A DNA stretch of 64,000 nt from NCBI RefSeq assembly GCF_001431315.2, contig NZ_LKHV02000001.1, positions 682,001-746,000 of the forward strand. Reading direction: 5' to 3'. The notes beneath the pieces are model-generated. The model was not told the origin of the DNA, ran no database searches, and worked only from the letters and a program-made list of their open reading frames with translations. Below are positions 1 to 9,298 of this stretch, one piece after another; position 1 is the first letter of the stretch, and each line of letters opens with the position of its first letter. The translations under genes and the position numbers were made by a program. Origin of the DNA: Candidatus Berkiella cookevillensis (lineage in GTDB: Bacteria > Pseudomonadota > Gammaproteobacteria > Berkiellales > Berkiellaceae).

Positions 1-1183
<1,183 letters not shown>

Positions 1184-1233
1184 TTATTTGCCTATAGACG
1201 AATTTTGCTAAGTTTATGATAAGGAATGTGAAT

Positions 1234-1428
1234 ATGAAAGGGAAACGGCTCTTTATTTACATGTGTTTTATGATACCAGCCTTATATGGTTGTGGTACCG
1301 CTGCAAGTATTGCTGGTGGCACTGCACTGGCGGCGGTAAAAATGCCTCTTTACCTTGCTGGTGCCGTTGTGGGTGCCACTGCAGAGGTAGCGGGTGCTGC
1401 GGCTGCAGAAGCATCAGACCGCGATTAA
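1234..1428 (+). CDS. Small predicted lipoprotein, 64 aa
   Basis: Short secreted lipoprotein candidate. It begins MKGKRLFIYMC, a basic n-region followed by a hydrophobic core. It ends in a lipobox-like LYGC, so Cys20 would be lipidated and the mature chain would be about 45 Ala/Gly/Val-rich residues. An ATG lies 18 bp upstream (1216), but AAGGA at 1221-1225 sits 8 nt before the ATG at 1234, which decides the start. The overall plan (short lipobox peptide, then A/V/G-rich segment and charged tail) resembles small gammaproteobacterial lipoproteins of the NF038104 type; that family link is a guess. It is divergent from leuS and convergent with lnt, the enzyme that would acylate it. Confidence 0.7.
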   Translation: MKGKRLFIYMCFMIPALYGCGTAASIAGGTALAAVKMPLYLAGAVVGATAEVAGAAAAEASDRD

Positions 1429-1449
1429 TAAAGCTAGCTAATTATTTTG

Positions 1450-3069
1450 TTATTTTCTTCTGCGTCTATTTTTATTGCGTGCCCCACTATTTGTCGATTT
1501 GCTAACTTTTTTGCGGGTATATTTCTGTAATTTGTCACGTAGTGATCGTAGCTTGGGCATTGAGCCAGGTAACAAAGGTATACTCAAGGTTATCAATAAT
1601 AATGCCAATAGTGGTGTTATCCCAAAAGTGACCCATGGTGTCTGACCTCGCATGGGGAAGATTTTGCCAAATAAGATTGCAGGCTCGAATTGTGGTGCTA
1701 TATCTGAGTGACCATTGGGGGAGATAATAGCAGTTAATCCTGTATTGGTGGCTCTTAGGATATAGCGGCCTGTTTCAATGGCGCGCCATTGCGCAATCTC
1801 AAGGTGCTGCTTAGGCCCATTTGTTCTGCCAAACCAAGTGTCATTACTGACGGTAATGATAAAATCTGCATCGTATGCATTTTTACGCACAATAGTTGGG
1901 AAGGCAATTTCATAACAAATGGCGGGTGCTACTTTGAGTCCAAAAATAGTCAATTGTTGGTTATTGGCCCTGTCATTTTGGATGAAACTAGACATTGGTA
2001 GATCAAAGAAGCCAATCAAACCACGCAACATTTTTTCAAAGGGCACAAATTCACCAAAGGGTACCAAACGTTCTTTATAGTAAATACCACTTGCAAGCCC
2101 TAGTCCTATTAATGCGTTATAGTAAGAATCTTGATCGGCTGCTTGTTCTGGAACACCGGCAATTAGGGCAACATCATTGTCTTTTGCAATTTTTTGAATG
2201 TTTTGAAAATAATTATTTGAGTAAGGAAGTGGTAGGGGGATAGCACCTTCTGGCCATACGATCACATCTGCCGATAAAGCTTTTTTCGTTTGATTTTCAT
2301 AGACATTCATAATCTGGGCAACGTGTTCAGGAGACCAGCGCATTCTTTGTGGGATATTGCCTTGAATCAGTGCAACGTCCAAGCTTACATTTTCTGGTTT
2401 GACCCACTCAATCTTATAAAGTGCGCCACCTAAAACCCAAATGAAGACAAAAACAGCCACTAAGCGATAGAGCTGTTTAGGTTTTTCACGGTGCTCGCTT
2501 AAATACAAAATAATAGAGTATAAAATACCCGCAGAGATCAAAATCACCCACGATACCATCCATACACTGCCAATCGGCGCATAGGCGCGTAAAGCAGCAT
2601 TTGCAATTTGTGTCGTGCCCAAAAATGCCCATGGAAAACCAGTTAGAAAGTAACCACGTACCATTTCTGCTAGAACCCAGATGACTGGAAATCCTATACA
2701 AGCGCGCTGAATGGTTTTACCTTTAAAGAGGTAATTGGTTAATGACATCATGAAAGCAGGATAAAGCGCTAAAAGTGCAATCATTGATCCTGTAATCAGA
2801 TAGGCCAGCAATGGTGTCGTTTGACCAAAATAATAGATACTATGAAAGACCCAATAGACAGAAAAGCCAAAAAAACCACATCCAAAGCTAAAGCCATGGA
2901 TAAAGGCCTTTTTGCCTGAAGCCGTTTCTGTTGCACGAAGTAGAAGTATAGGTGATAAGAATGCTAACCAGCCTTGATAATAGGGTGCAAAAGCGAAGGT
3001 TAAAATTGCACCTGCCCCAAAACTCAATAGAAAGGGAAAGTAAGGCTTTATCTTCTTTGTAATACTCAT
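1450..3069 (-). CDS. lnt: Apolipoprotein N-acyltransferase
   Basis: Inner-membrane enzyme that adds the third acyl chain to the N-terminal Cys of lipoproteins. 539 aa, close to the usual 510-530. About eight hydrophobic segments fill residues 10-230, followed by a periplasmic carbon-nitrogen hydrolase domain starting at VALIQGNIPQ. The catalytic triad is visible as Glu in VWPEGAIP, Lys in YYKERLVPFGEF and Cys in APAICYEIAF. A final membrane segment is followed by an unusually basic tail (RNKNRRRRK) that most homologues lack. It is the last gene of the miaB-phoH-ybeY-corC-lnt group, but a 262-bp repeat-bearing gap separates it from corC, so it may have its own promoter. Confidence 0.96.
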   Translation of the reverse strand: MSITKKIKPYFPFLLSFGAGAILTFAFAPYYQGWLAFLSPILLLRATETASGKKAFIHGFSFGCGFFGFSVYWVFHSIYYFGQTTPLLAYLITGSMIALLALYPAFMMSLTNYLFKGKTIQRACIGFPVIWVLAEMVRGYFLTGFPWAFLGTTQIANAALRAYAPIGSVWMVSWVILISAGILYSIILYLSEHREKPKQLYRLVAVFVFIWVLGGALYKIEWVKPENVSLDVALIQGNIPQRMRWSPEHVAQIMNVYENQTKKALSADVIVWPEGAIPLPLPYSNNYFQNIQKIAKDNDVALIAGVPEQAADQDSYYNALIGLGLASGIYYKERLVPFGEFVPFEKMLRGLIGFFDLPMSSFIQNDRANNQQLTIFGLKVAPAICYEIAFPTIVRKNAYDADFIITVSNDTWFGRTNGPKQHLEIAQWRAIETGRYILRATNTGLTAIISPNGHSDIAPQFEPAILFGKIFPMRGQTPWVTFGITPLLALLLITLSIPLLPGSMPKLRSLRDKLQKYTRKKVSKSTNSGARNKNRRRRK

Positions 3070-3087
3070 TTATTATTATCTATATAT

Positions 3088-3301
3088 TAGAAGCTGTCTC
3101 AAAAATGTCGCTACAAATTGATTATGAGTGAACTGTCTTGTTCGCAAAGCGAACATTTTCCCCTCTACCAATTGAGAAGGGCGCCCTGCAAGGGCAGTGA
3201 GGGGTACCCTCATTCACTCACTATTCATCTTTAACCCTCATCTGCTGTCAGCCAGCCTCTCCCAAAATTGGCAGAGGCATTATGATTGGCTTCGCGAATC
3301 G
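3088..3301. repeat. Mosaic intergenic palindromic repeat
   Basis: The corC-lnt gap is built of short palindromes. It contains TAGAAGCTGTCTCAAAAATG (3088-3107), GTTCGC-AAA-GCGAAC (3140-3154), a GCCCT/AGGGC hairpin, and CCTCT...AGAGG around CCAAAATTGG (3256-3277). The same modules recur at 10.9-11.1 kb (both hairpins) and, for the first module, at 23859-23874 and 38117-38180. No ORF of substance is present. Confidence 0.7.
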
Positions 3302-3331
3302 AAAATTCTATTAACAACGAAAGACACTATA

Positions 3332-4171
3332 TTAGTCTTTTAGTTGATACGTTATTTTTAGTAACTGAATGCGACGTCTATTGGCGCGAAGTACGGTAAA
3401 AGGTATGTCTTCGATGGTAATGGTTTCGCCTCGCTTGGGCAAATGACCAAAACCTTTTAGAACCAATCCACCAATGGTGTCAAATTCACTATCACTAAAC
3501 TGTAGATTAAAATATTGGTTGAATTCCGCAATGGGCGTTTGACCTTTGAGTGAAAAATTGTTTTCTTTATGTTGTTTTATGCAGGGATCTTCTTTGACAT
3601 CATGCTCATCTTCGATATCGCCGACAATTTGCTCTAATACATCTTCAATGGTGACCATGCCACTGACACCACCATATTCATCTACCACAATGGCAAGATG
3701 GTGGCGGTTTTTTCTAAATTCATTTAATAGAATATCTAAGCGTTTACTTTCGGGAATAAAGATAGCGGGTCTGAGCACATCTTTGATAGATAATTTTTCT
3801 TTATTATCTGGGCTTTGATAATGCAGTAAATCTTTGGCTAATAAAATACCAATCACTTCATCTTTACTATCGCCAATGACAGGAAATCTTGAATGTGCTG
3901 ATTTCATAACAATGGGTAATATTTCTTCCAATGTTGCATCTTTTTCGACAACCACCATTTCCGTTCTTGGGATCATGATTTCTTCAGCACGCATTTCAGA
4001 AACCTGAAGTACGCCTTCAATCATTCTGAGCGCGTCACTATCGAGTAAATTGCGTTGTTCTGCATCTCGTAGTATCTCAAGTAGTTGATTGATATCTTTT
4101 GGCTCATTTGATAAAACTTGGCCAATTCGTTCTAACCAAGTGCGGTTAGAAGTCGTAACGTCATCACTCAT
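3332..4171 (-). CDS. corC: CorC/HlyC-family CBS-domain protein
   Basis: Cytosolic CBS-pair protein of the YbeX/CorC family, associated with Mg/Co efflux and, in some bacteria, with ribosome homeostasis. 279 aa. The order is an N-terminal linker, two CBS motifs (MIPRTEMVVVEKDATLEEIL..., then VLRPAIFIPESKRLDILL with IVVDEYGGVSGMVTIED), and a C-terminal CorC_HlyC transporter-associated domain (DTIGGLVLKGFGHLPKRGE). A longer ATG at 4183 is possible, but GGAGA sits 5 nt before the ATG at 4171, so the shorter form is preferred. Its first codons overlap the ybeY stop by 8 nt, which implies translational coupling. Confidence 0.95.
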   Translation of the reverse strand: MSDDVTTSNRTWLERIGQVLSNEPKDINQLLEILRDAEQRNLLDSDALRMIEGVLQVSEMRAEEIMIPRTEMVVVEKDATLEEILPIVMKSAHSRFPVIGDSKDEVIGILLAKDLLHYQSPDNKEKLSIKDVLRPAIFIPESKRLDILLNEFRKNRHHLAIVVDEYGGVSGMVTIEDVLEQIVGDIEDEHDVKEDPCIKQHKENNFSLKGQTPIAEFNQYFNLQFSDSEFDTIGGLVLKGFGHLPKRGETITIEDIPFTVLRANRRRIQLLKITYQLKD

Positions 4172-4655
4172 GCAATTCTCCATATGGGTTAGGAAAACTT
4201 AATTTTTCTAACAGTGTAATTTCAAGATTTTCCATAATATTCGCGTCTTGTTCGGTTTCGTGGTCGTATCCCAAAAGATGTAAGGTACCATGAATCACTA
4301 AATGTGCCCAATGTGCTTTAAGTTCTTTAGCTTGTTCTGTGGCTTCTTTTTCAATTTGAGGCGCGCACAGTACAATATCTCCTAAAAAGCCGTGAGGCGC
4401 ATTTGGAATGGTGCATGGAAAAGAGAGCACATTGGTTGGCTTGTCTTTTTGTCGATACTGTTTGTTTAACTGTTGCATGTCATTCAAGGTGATCATGCTA
4501 AAGGAAATATAAACCTCATTTCTACTAATTTTGATTTGAGGATCAGCAAATAAAGGTTCAAGCCAATGTAGAATTTCATCTTCTTGTGGCCCTTGAAATC
4601 CTTCATTCAATAAATCAATTTTAATTTTCACTTTGTTTGATGCTTGCTTTGACAT
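4164..4655 (-). CDS. ybeY: Endoribonuclease YbeY (rRNA maturation factor)
   Basis: Zn-dependent RNase for 16S rRNA 3'-end maturation and ribosome quality control. 163 aa from the ATG at 4655, a normal size. The metal-binding signature HGTLHLLGYDHE (H-x3-H-x5-H) is intact near residue 130, preceded by the family block NVLSFPC. The frame is open upstream to 4715, but that extension would lie inside phoH. The ATG at 4655 is 7 nt after the phoH stop (4663) and gives the usual N-terminus. The overlap at the other end with corC makes a tight phoH-ybeY-corC operon. Confidence 0.96.
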   Translation of the reverse strand: MSKQASNKVKIKIDLLNEGFQGPQEDEILHWLEPLFADPQIKISRNEVYISFSMITLNDMQQLNKQYRQKDKPTNVLSFPCTIPNAPHGFLGDIVLCAPQIEKEATEQAKELKAHWAHLVIHGTLHLLGYDHETEQDANIMENLEITLLEKLSFPNPYGELHE

Positions 4656-4662
4656 ATCGGAT

Positions 4663-5709
4663 CTATTTTTTATGCTTCGTTGGGTGATTGTCTTCAAATT
4701 TTTCATAAGCTTCAATAATTTTTTGAACTAAAGGGTGTCTTACAACATCACGAGAGTCAAAGAAGGTAAAGCTGATGCCATCTGTGCCTTTTAATACATT
4801 AATAACGTGACGTAAACCCGAATAATGTCCGTTGGGGAGATCAACTTGAGTGATATCACCTGTAATAACAGCGGTTGATCCAAAGCCAATACGTGTTAAA
4901 AACATCTTCATTTGTTCTGGTGTTGTATTTTGCCCCTCATCTAAAATGATAAAGGAATCATTCAGCGTGCGTCCACGCATATAAGCAAGTGGTGCTAGTT
5001 CAATCACATTACGCTCAACTAATTTGAGGGTACGTTCTAAACCTAGCATTTCATAGAGTGCATCGTACAGTGGTCTTAAATAGGGATCTATTTTTTGAGC
5101 CAAATCACCTGGTAGAAATCCTAATCTTTCTCCTGCTTCGACAGCGGGGCGTACCAATAAAATTCTTTTTACTTGATCTTGCTCTAAGGCTTGTACTGCG
5201 CAAGCAACTGCTAAATAGGTTTTACCCGTTCCTGCGGGACCCACACCAAAATTAATATCACAGGAAAGAATGCTTTTAATGTAATTTTCTTGATTTTTAC
5301 TATGTGCTCTAAAGGTACCAGACTTAATTTTAATCAGCGTCTGCGGCTTTTCTTGTTTAGGCGTATTTTGGGATTCAGAGGCTGCAACAGGTAATTTCTC
5401 GGGTAATTTTTGTTGTAACTGTTGTAGTAAAAGATGAATATGATGAGGCGTTAGCTCATGATTGCTTTTGGTTTCTTCATATAATGTTTTAATGAGATTG
5501 CTTGCTAATTTGACCGCATTCTCTTCACCCATAATTTGAAAAATATGGCCACGATTATTTATTTCAACGTGCAAGCGTTTTTCTATTTGTCGCAGATGCT
5601 CATCAAATCGACCACATAGGTTCATAAGTCGATGGTTATCGCTGGGCGTTAGAGAGATTTCACTGGACGTAATTTTACTGTTCAAGGGTTCAAATAAATC
5701 ATTATTCAC
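4663..5709 (-). CDS. phoH: PhoH-family ATPase (YbeZ)
   Basis: Cytosolic P-loop ATPase thought to work with YbeY in RNA/ribosome metabolism. 348 aa. An N-terminal KH-like region (residues 1-130) precedes the PhoH ATPase core with Walker A GPAGTGKT and Walker B FIILDEGQNTTPEQ, plus the family stretch RPAVEAGERLGFLPGDL. The start is a GTG at 5709, supported by AAGG 7 nt upstream; no in-frame ATG gives the complete N-terminus. It is first of the coupled phoH-ybeY-corC set and lies 95 bp downstream of miaB. Confidence 0.96.
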   Translation of the reverse strand: MNNDLFEPLNSKITSSEISLTPSDNHRLMNLCGRFDEHLRQIEKRLHVEINNRGHIFQIMGEENAVKLASNLIKTLYEETKSNHELTPHHIHLLLQQLQQKLPEKLPVAASESQNTPKQEKPQTLIKIKSGTFRAHSKNQENYIKSILSCDINFGVGPAGTGKTYLAVACAVQALEQDQVKRILLVRPAVEAGERLGFLPGDLAQKIDPYLRPLYDALYEMLGLERTLKLVERNVIELAPLAYMRGRTLNDSFIILDEGQNTTPEQMKMFLTRIGFGSTAVITGDITQVDLPNGHYSGLRHVINVLKGTDGISFTFFDSRDVVRHPLVQKIIEAYEKFEDNHPTKHKK

Positions 5710-5804
5710 TTAACAACCTTATAGATTTAAGCATATACCTTTTACATCTAGCTGAAAAGCTAAATAAAAGCAGTGTAATAATCTTTTCTTTTTAACTCAG
5801 TCAC

Positions 5805-7202
5805 TTATGAAAAACACGTCTCGTGCAGTTCCCCTCGAAGTGAGTTTGGTAAGGCTTCTGTAATGCGTACATTTACAAATTGCCCAATTAAATGTTCAGG
5901 TGCTTTAAAATTAACAGCACGATTGTTTTCTGTTCTACCGGATAGAAAAGCTGGATCTTTCCTAGAAGGCGCTGTTACTAAAATGCGTTGTGTTGTGCCT
6001 ATCATCTGCTGACTGATTGCAGCGGCTTGCTGCAAAATACGCGTCTGTAGGATTTGTAAGCGTTGCTTTTTAATTTCTTCTGGAACAGGATTGGGTAAGG
6101 TGGCAGCGGGTGTACCGGGTCTTGCGCTATACATAAAGCTGTAGGAGATATCAAAACCTATTTTTTCAACCAAATCCATCGTTTGAGCAAAATCTTCGTC
6201 CGTTTCGCCAGGATAACCGACAATTAAATCTGTTGAAATACAAATATCAGGTCTTACCGCACGTAATTTCTTAATTTTTGATTTGTATTCTAAAGCAGTA
6301 TGGCCTCTGCTCATGAGTGTCAGCACTCGATCACTCCCGCTTTGAACTGGCAAATGTAAATGATTGGCTAATTCTGGTACATCTCGATAAGCTTCAATCA
6401 AACTATCAGAGAACTCTGTGGGATGTGAGGTTGTAAAACGTATGCGGTCTATTCCATCAATATGTGCAACATAACGAATTAAAAGCGCTAAATCAGCAAT
6501 GGTGTTGTCATGGCGTACACCACGATAAGCATTTACATTTTGGCCTAATAAAGTCACTTCTCTTACGCCTTGAGCCGCTAAGACAGCAACTTCAGCAATC
6601 ACATCATCAAAGGGGCGGTTAATTTCTTCGCCACGTGTGTAAGGCACGATGCAGTAAGTGCAGTATTTACTGCAACCTTCTTGAATAGAAACTAAACCTG
6701 TTGGGCCTTTGGCTGTGGGATCAGGCAGCTTATCAAATTTTTCAATTTCTGGAAAACTGATATCAATCGCAGGTTTACCATTATGTAATACTTGATTGAT
6801 CAGCATAGGGAGTCGATGTAGGGTTTGAGGACCAAATACCACGTCGACATAAGGTGCACGTTGGCGTATTGCTTTGCCTTCTTGGCTTGCGACGCAGCCA
6901 CCTACGCCAATAATGACCTTAGGATTGGATTCTTTTAAGGGGCGCCATTGTCCTAAACGGGAAAAAATCTTTTCTTGTGCTTTTTCTCGAATAGAGCAGG
7001 TGTTCATTAGAAGTACATCTGCTTTTTCTGGTGTGTCAACCAACTCCAGACCATGAGTTGCCTTTAGTAATTCTGCCATACGTTTGGAATCGTATTCGTT
7101 CATCTGGCAGCCCCATGTTTCTATAAACAAATGTTTAGTGGGGGAGACACTTTGATTTGGAGTTGAGATTGAAATACTAATAGCCTTGCCCTCTTGATTC
7201 AT
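5805..7202 (-). CDS. miaB: tRNA-2-methylthio-N6-isopentenyladenosine synthase
   Basis: Radical-SAM methylthiotransferase that converts i6A37 to ms2i6A37 in tRNAs reading UNN codons. 465 aa, matching the family. The N-terminal MTTase domain begins [14 protein letters not shown] and carries three auxiliary-cluster Cys (GCQMN, NTCSIR, GGCVAS). The radical-SAM CxxxCxxC appears as CSKYCTYC in a typical block ending PYTRGEE. A C-terminal TRAM domain ([13 protein letters not shown]...) follows. It begins with ATG at 7202 without a convincing Shine-Dalgarno. It is the promoter-proximal gene of the conserved miaB-phoH-ybeY-corC-lnt series. Confidence 0.97.
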   Translation of the reverse strand: MNQEGKAISISISTPNQSVSPTKHLFIETWGCQMNEYDSKRMAELLKATHGLELVDTPEKADVLLMNTCSIREKAQEKIFSRLGQWRPLKESNPKVIIGVGGCVASQEGKAIRQRAPYVDVVFGPQTLHRLPMLINQVLHNGKPAIDISFPEIEKFDKLPDPTAKGPTGLVSIQEGCSKYCTYCIVPYTRGEEINRPFDDVIAEVAVLAAQGVREVTLLGQNVNAYRGVRHDNTIADLALLIRYVAHIDGIDRIRFTTSHPTEFSDSLIEAYRDVPELANHLHLPVQSGSDRVLTLMSRGHTALEYKSKIKKLRAVRPDICISTDLIVGYPGETDEDFAQTMDLVEKIGFDISYSFMYSARPGTPAATLPNPVPEEIKKQRLQILQTRILQQAAAISQQMIGTTQRILVTAPSRKDPAFLSGRTENNRAVNFKAPEHLIGQFVNVRITEALPNSLRGELHETCFS

Positions 7203-7275
7203 CTACATCATAAATGCGTTTTATTTCAAAGAGGCAAATTTTAACGACTTTTGAAATGCTAGGCTACCAATTAAT

Positions 7276-7333
7276 CAACTGACTACCATGAGAAAGGTGA
7301 AATAAACTCATGGTAGCTAATAAAAGTCAGTTG
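7276..7333. repeat. Nested inverted repeat between miaB and the U-box gene
   Basis: Two perfect nested stems: CAACTGA (7276-7282) with TCAGTTG (7327-7333), and CTACCATGAG (7283-7292) with CTCATGGTAG (7307-7316). It lies 16 bp beyond the stop of the U-box gene and upstream of miaB, so on the minus strand it could end U-box transcription. No long T-run follows. Confidence 0.6.
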
Positions 7334-7348
7334 AATTTGATATGAAAA

Positions 7349-8200
7349 CTAAGTACTTTTCATATGAAGCATTGCTATCCGGCGTGTTGTCTCTTCTAAT
7401 GCCGTATGCATTTTTTCTGGGGCATGCGTGAGAAGGATATCTTTCATTGTGATAGGGGCTCGAGTCATAGGATCGCTGCCACGTTCAGCAACCCAAAGTT
7501 GTAGTTCTTTTTGATTATATAAATGAGGGGTTTGTGAGATGGCGGCAACGCCTTGGGGCATTTCGTAGGTAATAGGACATATTTGATCTTCATGTTGTTC
7601 TGCGAGTTCTCTTGTTGTGCGTTTAAGTCTTTCAATGATTTCAGCATCTGCTTCGATTTCAGCATCTGCTTCAGGAAGATGATCAAGTTGGTTTTGTATG
7701 TAATTACATTGTGAAACATGGACATATATGCTGTTTCTAGAGCTATCTTGTGGTGAAGGATTTAAATAATATTCAGGTAAAAAGCCTATCGCTTTGAAAC
7801 TATCGAACAATAAAGTACACAATTCGATGTTTTTCACTTTGCGAGCTGTGTGCATATTCATAAAAACAATTTTTTGTTCTTGTTGTAATGCATGTAGTGT
7901 TTCCTCATCACTTACGTTGTTCCATGCAAAAACACCTTCACTGGTTTCTACTAAAGCATACCTACGATCGAAGCCTTTATAGGATCCATTTTCTTGCCGT
8001 TCTATACTGGATAAAGTTAAGCAGCCATCAACACGTGATTCTCTTAAAAGCCATAATTGATTGGGTTGATAGCCGCTTTCTTCGTATTGTGCTTTAAGTG
8101 CAGCCTTTAGCTTTTTTTCTGCTTTGATGGGTTCCATTTTTGCATAAATAGAACTAGAAATATTGATTGTGTTTGATGGGCGCGCGCCTGATGCTGACAT
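7349..8200 (-). CDS. U-box-domain protein, candidate host-directed ubiquitin ligase
   Basis: 283 aa, no signal peptide or membrane segment. Residues about 207-257 read as a U-box: ICPITYEMPQGVAAI, a spacer with YNQKELQLWVAERG, then DPMTRAPITMKDI. This follows the family pattern CPIT..., then a helix with Trp, then (C/D)P.TR.P. U-boxes recruit E2 ubiquitin-conjugating enzymes and in bacteria are known from translocated effectors such as Legionella LubX. Residues 1-200 are not recognised. A short duplication (EADAEIEADAEI) precedes the U-box. The ATG at 8200 has GAGGT 5 nt upstream and is preferred over a TTG at 8212. Function is inferred from the domain alone. Confidence 0.72.
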   Translation of the reverse strand: MSASGARPSNTINISSSIYAKMEPIKAEKKLKAALKAQYEESGYQPNQLWLLRESRVDGCLTLSSIERQENGSYKGFDRRYALVETSEGVFAWNNVSDEETLHALQQEQKIVFMNMHTARKVKNIELCTLLFDSFKAIGFLPEYYLNPSPQDSSRNSIYVHVSQCNYIQNQLDHLPEADAEIEADAEIIERLKRTTRELAEQHEDQICPITYEMPQGVAAISQTPHLYNQKELQLWVAERGSDPMTRAPITMKDILLTHAPEKMHTALEETTRRIAMLHMKST

Positions 8201-8566
8201 GAATGACCTCAAATAAATGATAACTTAAGATTTAAAATAGCCATATTATACATTTTAATTATTGATGATCTAAGTAAATAAATAAGAAAAAATAGATTTT
8301 ATGTGAGAGGATTTTTACAATTAATTGATATTTATTGTGATTTTTTTATTGTGTTCAAATTTAGACTGATAGATGGTTCCTTCATTAAGATAAGTGGTAT
8401 CCATGTTTTTATGATGTTTAGTGAAAACTATCACGCTTTTCCAAATTTGAATAATGGGTGTGATATAGTCACAGCACATGATTTTTTGAGATGGCGAAGA
8501 CAACACCCCCGACATTGTGCCCCTTGCGGGTAAAACTCATGTGTGATGACTATAGTTTTAGAATTG
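8201..8566. other. Intergenic region without a supported gene
   Basis: This 366-bp AT-rich gap separates two minus-strand genes. Short overlapping frames exist on both strands, but none has a Shine-Dalgarno, recognisable motif or protein-like composition. It presumably holds the promoter of the U-box gene. Confidence 0.5.
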
Positions 8567-8923
8567 TTAATGATGCTTATGGGAAGATGAATTTAATTCT
8601 AGGTGATGCAGCATTTCTTGTTGTTGGGCAACGACTTGATGCATAAATTCAATCAGTTGATTTTTCAATGCTGTTAATTGCCTTAAGTCCTCACACAATT
8701 GTGTTAAACATTGTTCATTACAAATTAAATCATCTAGTAAAGAGAGTTGATAGCCGCGCTGTTGTTCCGCAGAAGGGAGTTTGAATTTTTTCATTATATG
8801 CTTCCAATCTTGTTCTGAGAAAAAAGATTCTTCTAAAGCATAAGGCTTTAGTAATGTTTGATTTTCTCTTTGATGTTGAAACAATTGATTCAATTTTTGT
8901 TCAATTAATTTTGATTTTTTCAT
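8567..8923 (-). CDS. Small coiled-coil protein of unknown function
   Basis: 118 aa, not recognised. It is rich in Gln, Leu, Glu and Lys, with long predicted helices at residues 1-25 (KSKLIEQKLNQLFQHQREN) and 65-110 (LTQLCEDLRQLTALKNQL...VVAQQQEMLHHLE), consistent with a coiled coil. It ends in SSSHKHH. No signal peptide. GGGGAT lies 6-7 nt before the ATG at 8923, which favours a real gene. It sits between a U-box gene and a divergent CE-protease gene, so an effector or accessory role is possible but unproven. Confidence 0.6.
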   Translation of the reverse strand: MKKSKLIEQKLNQLFQHQRENQTLLKPYALEESFFSEQDWKHIMKKFKLPSAEQQRGYQLSLLDDLICNEQCLTQLCEDLRQLTALKNQLIEFMHQVVAQQQEMLHHLELNSSSHKHH

Positions 8924-9298
8924 GTAAATCCCCAGTGTTTTTTCAAAAATGAAATGTTATGAATAACCCACAAAAAAGGCTATTGAATTAAGATGATCCT
9001 TTGTAAATAGCAGATAAACTCAATTAAATATGAGAAATCTAATTAAAAAATAAGTTGATTAACTGGCATTTTTATTGCAGTTGTTAGTATTTTTATCAAG
9101 AGATTAGAAATGTCTATCATGGATGCTGAAACGTAGACTATTCGCAAGATGATAGTGTTTGAACTGTAAAGTTTAGATTTTTTATCAATCTAGGAGTATT
9201 TTTTCGATATAGCCTTGAGCGCATATTTAATATATGTTACAAACTTAAATCTTTTTGTGAAGATCCTTTTTAATGCAATAAATGCGCGGAGTGATTAG
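8924..9298. promoter_or_regulatory. Divergent promoter region, no gene seen
   Basis: 375 bp between the divergent starts at 8923 and 9299, AT-rich, with no coding potential. It should carry promoters for both genes. I see no confident -35/-10 pair or operator. Confidence 0.45.

Noticed and set aside
8303..8533. Two overlapping opposite frames in the gap 8201-8566
   Set aside because: Neither has a ribosome site or protein-like composition; treated as non-coding.
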